Shown here in pieces: positions 28,326 to 37,264 of a DNA stretch of 64,000 bases. Origin of the DNA: Isoptericola halalbus. Its GTDB lineage: Bacteria; Actinomycetota; Actinomycetes; Actinomycetales; Cellulomonadaceae. Where the stretch lies: positions 103,609-167,608 of the forward strand of contig VJZX01000007.1 of NCBI GenBank assembly GCA_009663185.1, written 5' to 3'. Positions within the stretch are counted from its first letter, which is position 1. Each line of letters opens with the position of its first letter. The notes beneath the pieces were generated by a model. The model worked only from the letters and a program-made list of their open reading frames with translations. It ran no database searches and was not told the origin of the DNA. The position numbers and the translations under genes were made by a program.

Positions 28326-29264
28326 TCAGGAGAACTGCCGGGCGCCGTGCGCGGGGGCCGTGGTGCACCACACGGTGTCGGCGGCGCCCTCGGCGGTCCA
28401 GGTCGCGGCGATCGCGAGCGCGTGCTGCCGCGACCGTGCGAGCGCGGCGACGGTCGGTCCCGACCCCGACACGACCGCGCCCAGCGCTCCGCCCTCGCGC
28501 GCGAGCGCGAGCGTGCGCTCGAGCTCGGGCCGCAACGACAACGCCGCTGGCTCGAGGTCGTTGTGCAGCGCGGCGCCGAGCGCGTGCGGGTCGCCCGCCC
28601 GCAGCGCGTGCATGAGCGGCGTCTCCTCCGCGAGCGCGACGTCGTGCTCCTCGCCCAGACTGAGCTGGTCGAACCGGCGGAAGACCGCCGGCGTCGAGAG
28701 GCCGTCCTCGCGCACGGCGAAGACCCAGTGGAACTCGCCGCGCGTCATCGCGGGCGTGAGCAGGTGCCCGCGCCCCGTCCCGACGGCGGTGTGCCCGAGC
28801 AGCGCGAACGGCACGTCCGAGCCCAGCTCGGCCGCGATCCCGGCCAGGTCGGTCCGCGGCAGCCCGGTGTCCCACAGGGCGTCGCACGCCACGAGGGCCG
28901 CGGCGGCGTCGGCCGAGCCGCCGGCCATCCCGCCCGCGACGGGCACGCCCTTGGTCACGTGCAGCGCGACGTCAGGCTCGACGCCGGCGAACCGGGCGAG
29001 CGCCTCGGCCGCACGCCACGCGAGATTCGTCTCGTCGAGCGGCACCTGCTCGGCCTGCGGCCCGTCGACCGTGAGCGAGACGCCCGCGCCGACAGGGACC
29101 TGCGTCGCGGTCACCTCCTCGTAGAGCGCGACGGCCTGGAAGATGGTCACCAGGGGGTGGTAGCCGTCCTCCTGGACCGGACCGACCCGCAGCGAGAGGT
29201 TCACCTTGCCCGGCGCGCGCACGCGCACCGACGGCTGCGGCGCGGGGGCGAGGTACGACGTCAC
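28326..29264 (-). CDS. ispE: 4-diphosphocytidyl-2-C-methyl-D-erythritol kinase
   Basis: 312 residues, GHMP kinase fold. It phosphorylates CDP-methylerythritol in the non-mevalonate isoprenoid pathway. Marks: [20 protein letters not shown] near residue 17, and the ATP loop [19 protein letters not shown] near residue 110. The GTG start overlaps the ksgA stop by four bases, so the two genes are coupled, as in other actinobacteria. Confidence 0.95.
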   Translation of the reverse strand: MTSYLAPAPQPSVRVRAPGKVNLSLRVGPVQEDGYHPLVTIFQAVALYEEVTATQVPVGAGVSLTVDGPQAEQVPLDETNLAWRAAEALARFAGVEPDVALHVTKGVPVAGGMAGGSADAAAALVACDALWDTGLPRTDLAGIAAELGSDVPFALLGHTAVGTGRGHLLTPAMTRGEFHWVFAVREDGLSTPAVFRRFDQLSLGEEHDVALAEETPLMHALRAGDPHALGAALHNDLEPAALSLRPELERTLALAREGGALGAVVSGSGPTVAALARSRQHALAIAATWTAEGAADTVWCTTAPAHGARQFS

Positions 29265-30154
29265 GCCTCCACCGTGCCAGCGGGACCGCGGTGCTGCACG
29301 GCGGACGCGGGCAGCTGCTCGGCGATGCGCGCGAACTCGACCACGCCGAGCCGCTCGCCACGCAGCCCCGGGTCGACACCGGCGGCACGCAGCGCGTCCT
29401 CGGCCGCGGCGGCCGAGCCGAACAGGCCCGACAGCGCCGCGCGCAGCGTCTTGCGCCGCTGCGAGAACGCGGCGTCGACGACGGCGAAAACCTGCTTGCG
29501 CGTCGCGGTGGTCGACGGCGGGTCACGACGCTCCATGGCCACGAGCGCCGAGTCGACGTTGGGGACGGGCCAGAACACCGTGCGGCTGATGTTGAGCGAC
29601 CGGCGCGCGTCGGCGTACCAGGCGGCCTTGACCGAGGGCACGCCGTAGACCTTGGAGCCCGGCTCCGCCGCGATGCGGTCGGCGACCTCCGCCTGCACCA
29701 TGACGAGCACGTGCTCGAGCGAGTCGAACCGCTCGAGGAACGTGAGCAGCACGGGCACCGCGACGTTGTACGGGAGGTTGGCCACGAGGGCGGTCGGCGG
29801 CTCGCCGGGCAGCGACGTGACGTCGAGCGCGTCGGCCCGGACGACCTCGAAGTCGGCGTCGGGCACGTGTGCGCGCACGGTCGCCTCGATCTGGCCCGCG
29901 AGCACCGGGTCGATCTCGACGGCGACGACGGATGCGCCCGCCTCGAGCAGGCCGAGCGTGAGCGAGCCGAGGCCTGGGCCGACCTCGACCACTCGCTCGC
30001 CGGGACGGACCCCGGCCGCACGGACGATCTTGCGGACGGTGCCGCCGTCGTGCACGAAGTTCTGGCCGAGCGTCTTGGTGGGCCGGACGCCCAGGCGCCC
30101 TGCCAGCTCGCGGATCTCCGCGGGGCCGAGCAGGGCGCCTGGGGTGTCGGTCAT
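29261..30154 (-). CDS. ksgA: 16S rRNA dimethyladenosine transferase
   Basis: 297 residues. It dimethylates A1518 and A1519 of 16S rRNA late in 30S assembly. Marks: [19 protein letters not shown] motif [19 protein letters not shown], catalytic [13 protein letters not shown]. It follows the rpf-type genes and precedes ispE, matching the conserved rpfB-ksgA-ispE order. Confidence 0.96.
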   Translation of the reverse strand: MTDTPGALLGPAEIRELAGRLGVRPTKTLGQNFVHDGGTVRKIVRAAGVRPGERVVEVGPGLGSLTLGLLEAGASVVAVEIDPVLAGQIEATVRAHVPDADFEVVRADALDVTSLPGEPPTALVANLPYNVAVPVLLTFLERFDSLEHVLVMVQAEVADRIAAEPGSKVYGVPSVKAAWYADARRSLNISRTVFWPVPNVDSALVAMERRDPPSTTATRKQVFAVVDAAFSQRRKTLRAALSGLFGSAAAAEDALRAAGVDPGLRGERLGVVEFARIAEQLPASAVQHRGPAGTVEA

Positions 30155-30190
30155 GACAGGTGAGCCTATAGCCCACCCGTGGTCAGCGGC

Positions 30191-31444
30191 TCAGTACCAG
30201 TTGTTCGCCTCGGAGTGGCTCCAGGCACCGCACGGCGTGCCGTAGCGCCCGGCGATGTAGCCGAGGCCCCACTCGATCTGGGTGGCGGGGTTCGTGGCCC
30301 AGTCGGAGCCGGCGGTGCCCATCTTCGAGCCGGGCAACGCCTGCGGGATGCCGTAGGCACCCGAGTACGGGTTCTCGGCGAGGTGGTTCCAACCCGACTC
30401 CTTGGTCCACAGCGCCTCGAGGCAGGTCCACTGCTCGCCGGTCCAGCCGCGCGCGGCGGCCATCTGGCGACCGATGTCGCGGTTCGAGCCCGAGTAGACC
30501 TGACCGGAGCCGGACGAGCTCGAGGTGCTCGACGAGGTCGTCGTCACCGGCTCGGGCTCGGGGCGCTCCTTGCTGCCCTCGACGACGATCTCGGTCACGG
30601 GCTTCTTCGTCACCTCGGACGAGAGCTTCTCGCGCGTCTCGACCTTGCCGTCCACGGTGGTGACCTCGAAGACGAGCGTGCGCACGCCGTCCTTGCCCTC
30701 CTGGGTCACCTCGGGATCCAGGTCGGAGTAGCGGTCGTCGTCGGTGCGGGTCTTGCTCTCGTGCGCGATCGACTTCTTCTTCGTGACCTTCTTGGTCTCG
30801 ACGCGCTCCACGACGACGGCGATGCCCGCCTTCTCGGCGTCGACACCCGCAGTCGCCACGTCCGTGACGTGGACGCGGTCGTCGGAGTCGAGCGCGACGT
30901 CGGCGGTGTCGAGCACCGCGTCGACGTCGGCGCCGGCGTCCTCGACGACCTGGGTCTCGCCGTCGGCGAGCACGGCGACCGGGTCGTCGCCGTCGACCGG
31001 CAGCGGCAGCTCGGCGCGGCCCGCCGAGCGCGAGGCGACGATGCGCACCTCGTCGCCGCGGGCGTGCAGCAGCGTGAGCGCCTCGTCGGCGTCGGCGGCC
31101 GCGACCCAGGCCTCGGCCTGCTTGCCGTCGATGTCGAGCGTGAGCTCCTTGGCGGTGCGGACGATGATCTCGGCGCCGCTCGCCAGCGGCGTCGCGGTGC
31201 CGGGCGAGACGAGGTCGCGGTCGGAGAGCTCGACGCCGGCGCCCTCGAGCACGCCGCCGACGGAGCCGGCGAACGTGGCGAACGTCGTGGTCTGACCGTC
31301 GACATCCAGCGTGACGGTCTTGCGGGCGTCGGCGTAGGCGACGGCGCCACCGGCGACGAGCGCGGTGGCAGCGACGCCGGCGATGAGGGGCCAGCGGCGG
31401 CGCGAACGGGCGGTCTCGGGCGTGTGATCGGTCGTGGTAGTCAC
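30191..31444 (-). CDS. Secreted cell-wall lytic protein, DUF348-G5-lysozyme-like (rpf paralogue)
   Basis: 417 residues from the GTG at 31444; a second GTG at 31474 would add MPGQHDVWTR in front. A membrane/signal helix lies at about residues 20-40. Three DUF348 repeats follow (about 42-215; KTVTLDVDGQTTTFATFAG is the first), then a G5 domain (about 230-300), a Ser/Thr linker, and a C-terminal lysozyme-like domain with WTKESGWNHLAENPYSGAYG and GYIAGRYGTPCGAWSHSE. This end is not the true Rpf fold but the SLT-like relative. Catalytic Glu is probably in KESGW. It is the third of three tandem wall-lytic genes. A probable MtrA box and -35 element lie upstream. Confidence 0.88.
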   Translation of the reverse strand: MTTTTDHTPETARSRRRWPLIAGVAATALVAGGAVAYADARKTVTLDVDGQTTTFATFAGSVGGVLEGAGVELSDRDLVSPGTATPLASGAEIIVRTAKELTLDIDGKQAEAWVAAADADEALTLLHARGDEVRIVASRSAGRAELPLPVDGDDPVAVLADGETQVVEDAGADVDAVLDTADVALDSDDRVHVTDVATAGVDAEKAGIAVVVERVETKKVTKKKSIAHESKTRTDDDRYSDLDPEVTQEGKDGVRTLVFEVTTVDGKVETREKLSSEVTKKPVTEIVVEGSKERPEPEPVTTTSSSTSSSSGSGQVYSGSNRDIGRQMAAARGWTGEQWTCLEALWTKESGWNHLAENPYSGAYGIPQALPGSKMGTAGSDWATNPATQIEWGLGYIAGRYGTPCGAWSHSEANNWY

Positions 31445-31474
31445 TCGGGTCCAGACGTCGTGCTGTCCGGGCAC
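31441..31474 (-). promoter_or_regulatory. 34-nt block shared with rpfB, at the start codon
   Basis: The sequence running into the GTG start is identical at 32 of 34 positions to the block at 33027-33060 in front of rpfB. It begins GTGCCCGG and ends CCGAGTGA. It can be read either as an untranslated leader or as ten N-terminal codons. The rest of the two genes is far less alike. Confidence 0.6.
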
Positions 31475-31687
31475 GGGCGGCGAGCGGAACCCGCGCGCGC
31501 CGTGCAGGCGCACGACCACATCAGGGATCCTCACGGGGCGGCGCGGAGCGCACCGTCCCGTCTCGACCGGCCGATCCGGCGGTCTGCCCGAGCCGCCTCG
31601 GGTGGGCGGCACTGCCGTCGAGCGGCGTCGGGCGGGCCCCTGCGCACTACACCATGACCACGGCGCGTGCACGCGAGACACTCGACC

Positions 31688-31712
31688 GTAACCGATTCGT
31701 TATTGAAGTCAA
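31688..31712 (-). promoter_or_regulatory. Probable MtrA box and -35 element
   Basis: Read leftward, ATAAC-N6-GTTAC (31703-31688) is a GTnAC direct repeat with six-base spacing and one mismatch. A TTGACT -35-like hexamer precedes it at 31712-31707. The same layout without mismatch is found upstream of rpfB. MtrA is the known regulator of rpf and wall-hydrolase genes in actinobacteria; its binding here is inferred. Confidence 0.6.
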
Positions 31713-31718
31713 GAGCCC

Positions 31719-31754
31719 GGCGGCCCGACGTGGCCAATGCCACATCGGGCCGCC
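31719..31754 (-). terminator. rpfB terminator hairpin
   Basis: A 16-bp stem (GGCGGCCCGACGTGGC against its complement, one G-T pair) with a CAAT loop, 17 bp beyond the rpfB stop. The promoter of the next gene starts just after it. The 326-bp gap 31445-31770 contains this, the MtrA box and the shared block, and no gene. Confidence 0.85.
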
Positions 31755-31770
31755 GATCGGCGGCAGGACG

Positions 31771-33030
31771 TCAGAGCAGGCCGAGCTGCGCGGCGCAGTG
31801 CGGCCACTGACCCCAGCCCGCGCGCTCCTGGAGGATCTGCGCGCGCATGGTCTGCTCGGCCGCCGAGGCGTCGGACGGCAGGCCCGTGCCGCCCACCGAC
31901 TGCCACGTCGACAGCGAGAACTGGTACATGCCGTAGTAGCCGTTGCCCGTGTTGGTGGTCGGGTCGCCGCCCGACTCGCACTGGGCCAGCGCTGCCCAGA
32001 CGTCACCGGTCGGGACCGATCCCCCGGACGAGCTCGAGGACGAGCTCGAGGAGGTCGACGACGACGTCGCGACCGGCTCGGGCTCCGGGCGCTCCTTGGT
32101 GCCCCGGACGAGGATGCGCGTGACCGGCTTGGTCGTGACCTTGTCCGAGAGCTTCTCGCGCGACGTGACCTCGCCGTCGACACGCGTGACGCGGAAGACG
32201 ACCGTGCGCTCGCCGTCCTTGCCCTGCCGCTCGACGTCGGTGCCCAGGTCCGCGTAGCGGCCGGGGTCCGTGCGGGTCTCGGTCCGGTAGGGCACCACCG
32301 TGCGCTTGGTGACCTTCTTGACCGCGACGCGCTGGACGACGATCGCCACGGTCGGCGCGCCGAGCTCGGCCGCGGGCCGGCGCTCGACATGGATGCGGTC
32401 GTCGCCGTCGAGCGTCACGCCTGCGTCGGCGAGGATCGCCTCGAGGCCGATGCCGCCGTCGGGAACGACGGTCTCCTTGCCGCCGACGACGAGCGCGACC
32501 GGCTCGTTCGCGTCGAGACGCAGCGGGAGCGTGGCCCGCTCGCCCGAACGCGTGGGCACGAGCATGGCCTCGGTGCCGCGTGCGGCGAGCGTGCGGAGCG
32601 CCTCGTCGGCGTCGAGCGCGGTGACCCAGACGTCGCGGCGCTCGCCGTCGGCGCGGATCGTGAGCTGGCGGCCGTACCGGACGACGACCTCCGAGCCGTC
32701 GCGCAGGGCGGTGTCCTGCGCGGGCGTGACCAGGTCGCGCTCGGAGAGGCGGACGCCCTCGGCCGCGAGCAGGCCGTCGACCGACCCGGCGAACGTCGTG
32801 ACGGTGGTGGTGCGACCGTCGACGTCCAGCGTGACGGTCTTGCGGGCCTGGTCGACCACGCCGACGGCACCACCGGTCACGGCGAGCGCGAGCACCGTGA
32901 CCATCGCGACGAGCGGCCACCGGCGGCGGCGGCGTCCGGCCTCGGCTGCTGACACCTCGGGGGTGTCGGTGGGGGCGGGCGCGGGTGCTGCGGTGGCGGA
33001 CTCTTCGGGGGTGGGGTGCGATGCGTTCAC
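31771..33030 (-). CDS. rpfB: Resuscitation-promoting factor RpfB
   Basis: 419 residues from the GTG at 33030 (GTG at 33060 is the alternative). A membrane/signal helix lies near residues 40-60 after an Arg-rich run. Three DUF348 modules span about 62-235, the G5 domain about 250-320 (RPEPEPV end), then a Ser linker and a C-terminal true Rpf domain: DVWAALAQCESGGDPTTNTG and YGMYQFSLSTWQSVGGTG. The Glu in QCESGG is the expected catalytic residue; a Cys pair is in AQCES and PHCAAQ. It is a muralytic enzyme that helps dormant cells regrow. The context tatD-rpfB-ksgA-ispE matches mycobacteria. Confidence 0.95.
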   Translation of the reverse strand: MNASHPTPEESATAAPAPAPTDTPEVSAAEAGRRRRRWPLVAMVTVLALAVTGGAVGVVDQARKTVTLDVDGRTTTVTTFAGSVDGLLAAEGVRLSERDLVTPAQDTALRDGSEVVVRYGRQLTIRADGERRDVWVTALDADEALRTLAARGTEAMLVPTRSGERATLPLRLDANEPVALVVGGKETVVPDGGIGLEAILADAGVTLDGDDRIHVERRPAAELGAPTVAIVVQRVAVKKVTKRTVVPYRTETRTDPGRYADLGTDVERQGKDGERTVVFRVTRVDGEVTSREKLSDKVTTKPVTRILVRGTKERPEPEPVATSSSTSSSSSSSSSGGSVPTGDVWAALAQCESGGDPTTNTGNGYYGMYQFSLSTWQSVGGTGLPSDASAAEQTMRAQILQERAGWGQWPHCAAQLGLL

Positions 33031-33060
33031 TCGGTTCCAGACGTCGTGCTGCCCGGGCAC
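33027..33060 (-). promoter_or_regulatory. 34-nt block shared with the downstream rpf paralogue
   Basis: It matches 31441-31474 at 32 of 34 bases and ends in the GTGA of the chosen start. Of the 11 third codon positions that would be read if translated, 10 are identical, which points to conservation of the nucleotides and not only the peptide. Confidence 0.6.
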
Positions 33061-33121
33061 GGCGCGCGGTCTCCCCGGCTGGCTGTCGGGGCCGGGAACC
33101 GATCCGGCGATCCCGAAGACC

Positions 33122-33137
33122 GTAACCGCATCGTTAC
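33122..33137 (-). promoter_or_regulatory. Probable MtrA box upstream of rpfB
   Basis: Read leftward, GTAAC-N6-GTTAC is an exact GTnAC-N6-GTnAC direct repeat, the consensus reported for the response regulator MtrA. It lies about 95 bp before the start codon. A second, one-mismatch copy precedes the next paralogue. Confidence 0.65.
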
Positions 33138-33214
33138 CATCCGCCAAGCCAAGATATGGTAAGGATGCCCAGCTCTGTCCGGCCATGCCCGGAAAGTCGT
33201 TGCCTCGGACTTCA

Positions 33215-33278
33215 CGCTGTGAGCGGACTTTTGGCCCACTCCGGACACCCGGAGTGGGCCAAAAGTCCGCTCACAGCG
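33215..33278 (-). terminator. Perfect 30-bp inverted repeat between rpf-type genes
   Basis: Two 30-bp arms (33215-33244 and 33249-33278) with an ACAC loop and no mismatch. It begins 18 bp after the stop of the gene at 33297. The stem contains an inner TTTTGG/CCAAAA step, unusual in this GC-rich setting. It is far longer than a normal intrinsic terminator. Confidence 0.85.
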
Positions 33279-33296
33279 TCAGGCGCCGGCCAGGCG

Positions 33297-34484
33297 TCAG
33301 TACCAGCCGACGGAGACGGAGTGGCTCCACGCGTTGCAGGGCGTCCCGTACCGGCCCGCGATGTAGCCGAGGCCCCACCGGATCTGCGTGGTGGGGTTGG
33401 TGCGCCAGTCCGCGCCGGCGGTCGCCATCTTCTCGCCGGGCAGCGCCTGCGGGATCCCGTAGGCACTGCTCGCCGGGTTGTCGGCGTTCCAGCGCCAGCC
33501 CGACTCCTTGGTCCACAGCTTGTCGAGGCACACGAACTGGTCGTCGCCCCAGCCGCGCTCCGCGGCGAGCGCGCGCCCGATCGCGCGGGCCGAGTCCGGG
33601 TCCACCGACACGCTAGAGACGTCCATCGTGCCGACGACGACGACCTCGTCCACCGGCTCGCGCGTCACCTCGCGGCTCACGAGAGTGCGTTCGACGACCG
33701 TGCCCGCGAGCGTGCGGACCTCGTAGGTGCTCACGGCCTCGCCCGGCACGCCGGCAGTGCGCACGATCTCGTAGCCCTGGGGCAGGTCGGCCGACTCGAT
33801 CCGCTCCGTGTCGAACGGCAGGACCTCGCGCACCTGGTCCGACGCCATGTCGCCGCGGTTCACCAGCACGACCATGCCGTCGACGGCGGCGGCACCGAGC
33901 GGCACCGACGTGCGGTCGTCCGGACCGAGCGAGATGCGGACGTCGGCGAGCACGTCCCGCACCGTGGACTGCGTGGTGCGCAGGGGAAGCACCGAGCCGT
34001 CGACGGCGACCTGCACCGTCTTGAGGGTCGACACCCGCACCGGCTCGCGCCCCAGCACCGACGACCGCGACGCGGTCGCGCGGGCGGCATCCCCGCGCGG
34101 GCCCATGGCCGCGAGCAGCTCGCCGACGGTGTGCGCCGTCGTCGCGAACGTCCGGGTCTCGCCGTCGATCTCGACGGTGACCTCGCGGCTCGAGCGGACG
34201 ACGACCTCGCCGCCGTCGGTCGCCTCCGAGCTCGCCGCGGGCTGCACGAGGTCGCCCTCGCGCACGGGGATGCGGTGGTAGCGCAGCAGGTCGCCCACCG
34301 TGTCGCCGTAGGCGTCGACGGTGTGGACCTGGCCGTCGTAGTCGATCGTCACGCTCTTGTGCGCGTCGGCGACGGCGAGCGTGCCGCCCGCGAGCGAGAG
34401 CACGACGACGCCGTGCACCGCGTGGCGGGCCAGGCGCGGCAGGGCACCTCGACGCTGTGCCCCTCGACGCTTCACCACGGGCAC
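33297..34484 (-). CDS. Secreted cell-wall lytic protein, DUF348-G5-lysozyme-like (rpf paralogue)
   Basis: About 395 residues; the start is uncertain among GTG at 34484, 34478 and 34475, none with a clear ribosome site. A hydrophobic helix lies near residues 20-40 (VHGVVVLSLAGGTLAVADA). DUF348-like modules follow (KSVTIDYDGQVHTVDAYGD first), then a G5 domain near 245-305 and a C-terminal lysozyme-like domain: LDKLWTKESGWRWNADNP and GYIAGRYGTPCNAWSHSV. The lytic domain is close to that of the gene at 30191 and differs from the Rpf fold of the gene between them. It follows tatD by 46 bp and may share its transcript. Confidence 0.85.
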   Translation of the reverse strand: MPVVKRRGAQRRGALPRLARHAVHGVVVLSLAGGTLAVADAHKSVTIDYDGQVHTVDAYGDTVGDLLRYHRIPVREGDLVQPAASSEATDGGEVVVRSSREVTVEIDGETRTFATTAHTVGELLAAMGPRGDAARATASRSSVLGREPVRVSTLKTVQVAVDGSVLPLRTTQSTVRDVLADVRISLGPDDRTSVPLGAAAVDGMVVLVNRGDMASDQVREVLPFDTERIESADLPQGYEIVRTAGVPGEAVSTYEVRTLAGTVVERTLVSREVTREPVDEVVVVGTMDVSSVSVDPDSARAIGRALAAERGWGDDQFVCLDKLWTKESGWRWNADNPASSAYGIPQALPGEKMATAGADWRTNPTTQIRWGLGYIAGRYGTPCNAWSHSVSVGWY

Positions 34485-34530
34485 CAGACCGTAGCGGGAC
34501 CGGGACCTGGTGAAAAGCCTCAACCGGCCC

Positions 34531-35442
34531 TCACCATGGCCCGTACACGTGCTCCGACGTGGCGGACACCGCCGCACAGACCTCGTCGAGCGGGCGCTCG
34601 AGCGCCTCGGCCATCGCCCGCACGGTGTGCGCGACGACGTAGGGCGCGTTGGGCCGGCCGCGGAACGGGTGCGGGGTGAGGTACGGGGCGTCGGTCTCGA
34701 CGAGCACGAGCTCGAGCGGCACCGCACGCAGTGCGGCGCGCAGCTCGTCGTTGGCCCGGTACGTCACGGGGCCGGCGAACGACAGGTACCAGCCGTGCTC
34801 GGCGCACAGGCGCGCCATCTCGACGTCGCCGCTGAAGCAGTGGAAGACCGTGCGCTCCGGCGCGCCGTCGGCGAGCAAGACCTCGATGACCTCGGCGTGC
34901 GCGTCGCGGTCGTGGATCTGCAGCGCCAGCCCCAGCTCCTTGGCGAGCGCGATGTGCGCCCGGAAGGACCCGCGCTGAACCTTCGCACCGCGCTCGCCCG
35001 TGCGGAACAGGTCCATGCCCGTCTCCCCGATCGCGCGGATGCGGTCGTGGGCGCGCGCAAGGTCGGCGATCTCGGCGATGGCGTCGTCCAGACCGACGCC
35101 GTGCCGCTCATCGGGTGCCGGCGTCAGGCCGTCCGGCCCCACCTCGTCCACGCCCGCGTGCAGCGTGGCCTCGTTGGGGTGGATCGCCACCGCGCCGAGG
35201 ATCGCCGGATGGGCCGCCACCAGGTCCGCGGTCCACCGGGCCGACCCGACGTCACAGCCCACCTGGACGAGCCGGTCGACCCCGGCGGCCGTGGCGCGCT
35301 CGAGGTGCTCAGCCACGCTGGGCGCGGGGACGTCATCGGGCAGCACCCCGGCGATCGACTCGAGGTGCGTGTGATTGTCGACCACCGCCACGGGCAGCCG
35401 CTCGGGGTTGTGCGGGAACCCACGCTCGCGCGTGCGCGCCAC
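34531..35442 (-). CDS. tatD: TatD-family metal-dependent DNase
   Basis: 303 residues from the GTG at 35442, two bases after the metG stop. TIM-barrel hydrolase with the metal-binding VVDNHTHLES near the N-terminus, IHPNEATLH, GETGMDLFR, LQIHDRDAHAEV, FHCFSG and VLVETDAPYLTPHPFRG. Family members act as 3'-5' exonucleases in DNA repair or turnover. The metG-tatD-rpf order is conserved in actinobacteria. Confidence 0.94.
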   Translation of the reverse strand: MARTRERGFPHNPERLPVAVVDNHTHLESIAGVLPDDVPAPSVAEHLERATAAGVDRLVQVGCDVGSARWTADLVAAHPAILGAVAIHPNEATLHAGVDEVGPDGLTPAPDERHGVGLDDAIAEIADLARAHDRIRAIGETGMDLFRTGERGAKVQRGSFRAHIALAKELGLALQIHDRDAHAEVIEVLLADGAPERTVFHCFSGDVEMARLCAEHGWYLSFAGPVTYRANDELRAALRAVPLELVLVETDAPYLTPHPFRGRPNAPYVVAHTVRAMAEALERPLDEVCAAVSATSEHVYGPW

Positions 35443-35444
35443 GC

Positions 35445-37241
35445 TCAGACCTTCTCGCGCAGCCGCTCGAGCTCTTCCTCGACGATCGAGTCGTCGAGCT
35501 TGGTGAACACGGGCGTCGGCTTGGCCACGGGCGTACCGGGCGCGACGGGGCGCGACTCCCACGCGGGGAACCCGTGCTCGCCCCGGTAGTCACCCGTGAT
35601 GACGGGGTACGCGCGCGACGGGTCGTCGAGGTCGGTGACCTCCTCGATGCGCGGCTGCGGCGCGAACGTGCCGGTGCCGCCGAGCGTGGCGTGCACGGCC
35701 TGCGCCGAGTGCGGCAGGAACGGTGCGAGCAGCGTGTTGCAGTCGCTCACGGCCTGCGTGACGGTGTGCAGCACGGTGCCGAGCCGGTCGGGCTCGGTCT
35801 TGAGCTTCCACGGCTCGGTCTCGGACACGTACCGGTTGACGTCGGCGACGACGCGCATCGCCTCGGCGATCGCGGCGCGCTGCCGGTTGGTCTCGATGAG
35901 GCCGCCCACGGTGCCGAACGCCTCGCGCGTCGAGTCCAGGACGCGACGGTCGACGTCGGCCAGCTCGCCCGGCGTCGGGATCTGCCCGAAGTTCTTGTGC
36001 ACCATGCTTGCGGTGCGGTTGACGAGGTTGCCCCACCCGGCGACGAGCTCGTCGTTGGTGCGGCGCAGGAACGACTCCCACGTGAAGTCGACGTCCTGGT
36101 TCTCCGGCCCGGCGGCGGCCACGTAGTAGCGGAACGCGTCGGGCTGGTAGCGCGAGAGCATGTCGCGCACGTAGATGACCACGCCGCGCGAGGACGAGAA
36201 CTTCTGGCCCTCGACGTTGAGGAACTCCGAGCTCACGACCTCCGTCGGCAGCTGCAGCGTGCCGTACGGGCCGGGCGACCCGCCGTGCGCGCCCAGGCCG
36301 TCGTAGCCCAGCAGCTCGGCCGGCCAGATCTGGGAGTGGAACGTGATGTTGTCCTTGCCCATGAAGTAGAAGGACCGCGCCGTCTCGTCGTTCCAGAACG
36401 CGCGCCACGCGTCCGGGTCGCCCGTGCGGCGCGCCCACTCGATCGACGCCGAGAGGTAGCCGATGACGGCGTCGAACCAGACGTAGAGCCGCTTGGTCGG
36501 GTTGTCCTCCCAGCCGGGCAGCGGGACCGGGATGCCCCAGTCGATGTCGCGTGTCATGGCGCGCGGGCGGACGTCGTCGAGCAGGTTGAGGCTGAAGTTG
36601 AGCACGTTGGTGCGCCAGCCCTTGCGGCCCCGAAGCCAGTCGCCGAGCGCGTCGACGAACGCCGGCAGGTCGAGGAAGAAGTGGTTCGACTCGACGAACT
36701 TGGGCGTCTCGCCGTTGATCCGGCTCCGCGGGTTCTTCAGGTCGATCGGGTCGAGCTGGTTGCCGCAGTTGTCGCACTGGTCGCCGCGCGCGCCGTCGTA
36801 CCCGCAGATGGGACAGGTGCCCTCGATGAAGCGGTCGGGCAGCGTGCGGCCCGTCGACGGCGAGATCGCGCCCATGGTCGTCTTCTCGACCATGTAGCCG
36901 TTCTTGTACACCGTGCGGAACATCTCCTGCACGACGGCGTAGTGGTTGCGCGTGGTCGTCCGGGTGAACAGGTCGTAGGTGAGACCGAGCGAGGTCAGGT
37001 CCTCGACGATGACGCGGTTGTACCGGTCGGCCAGCTCCTGGGGGCTCACGCCCTCGTGCTCCGCCTGGACCAGGATCGGGGTGCCGTGCTCGTCCGTGCC
37101 GGACACCATGAGCACGTCGTGACCCGCCATCCGCATGTGCCGGCTGAAGACGTCGGAGGGAACGCCGAATCCGGCGACGTGGCCGATGTGCCGCGGCCCG
37201 TTGGCGTAGGGCCACGCCACGGCCGAGAGGATGTGGGTCAT
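35445..37241 (-). CDS. metG: Methionyl-tRNA synthetase
   Basis: 598 residues from the ATG at 37241. Class I synthetase: signature [10 protein letters not shown] near residue 17, zinc knuckle [18 protein letters not shown], and the KMSKS loop as KFSSSRGVV. The anticodon-binding helical domain fills the last 180 residues; there is no C-terminal tRNA-binding EMAP-like domain, as in other actinobacterial MetG. It is the first gene of the metG-tatD-rpf group. Confidence 0.97.
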   Translation of the reverse strand: MTHILSAVAWPYANGPRHIGHVAGFGVPSDVFSRHMRMAGHDVLMVSGTDEHGTPILVQAEHEGVSPQELADRYNRVIVEDLTSLGLTYDLFTRTTTRNHYAVVQEMFRTVYKNGYMVEKTTMGAISPSTGRTLPDRFIEGTCPICGYDGARGDQCDNCGNQLDPIDLKNPRSRINGETPKFVESNHFFLDLPAFVDALGDWLRGRKGWRTNVLNFSLNLLDDVRPRAMTRDIDWGIPVPLPGWEDNPTKRLYVWFDAVIGYLSASIEWARRTGDPDAWRAFWNDETARSFYFMGKDNITFHSQIWPAELLGYDGLGAHGGSPGPYGTLQLPTEVVSSEFLNVEGQKFSSSRGVVIYVRDMLSRYQPDAFRYYVAAAGPENQDVDFTWESFLRRTNDELVAGWGNLVNRTASMVHKNFGQIPTPGELADVDRRVLDSTREAFGTVGGLIETNRQRAAIAEAMRVVADVNRYVSETEPWKLKTEPDRLGTVLHTVTQAVSDCNTLLAPFLPHSAQAVHATLGGTGTFAPQPRIEEVTDLDDPSRAYPVITGDYRGEHGFPAWESRPVAPGTPVAKPTPVFTKLDDSIVEEELERLREKV

Positions 37242-37264
37242 GGCCCCCGATCCTAGCGCCGGGG

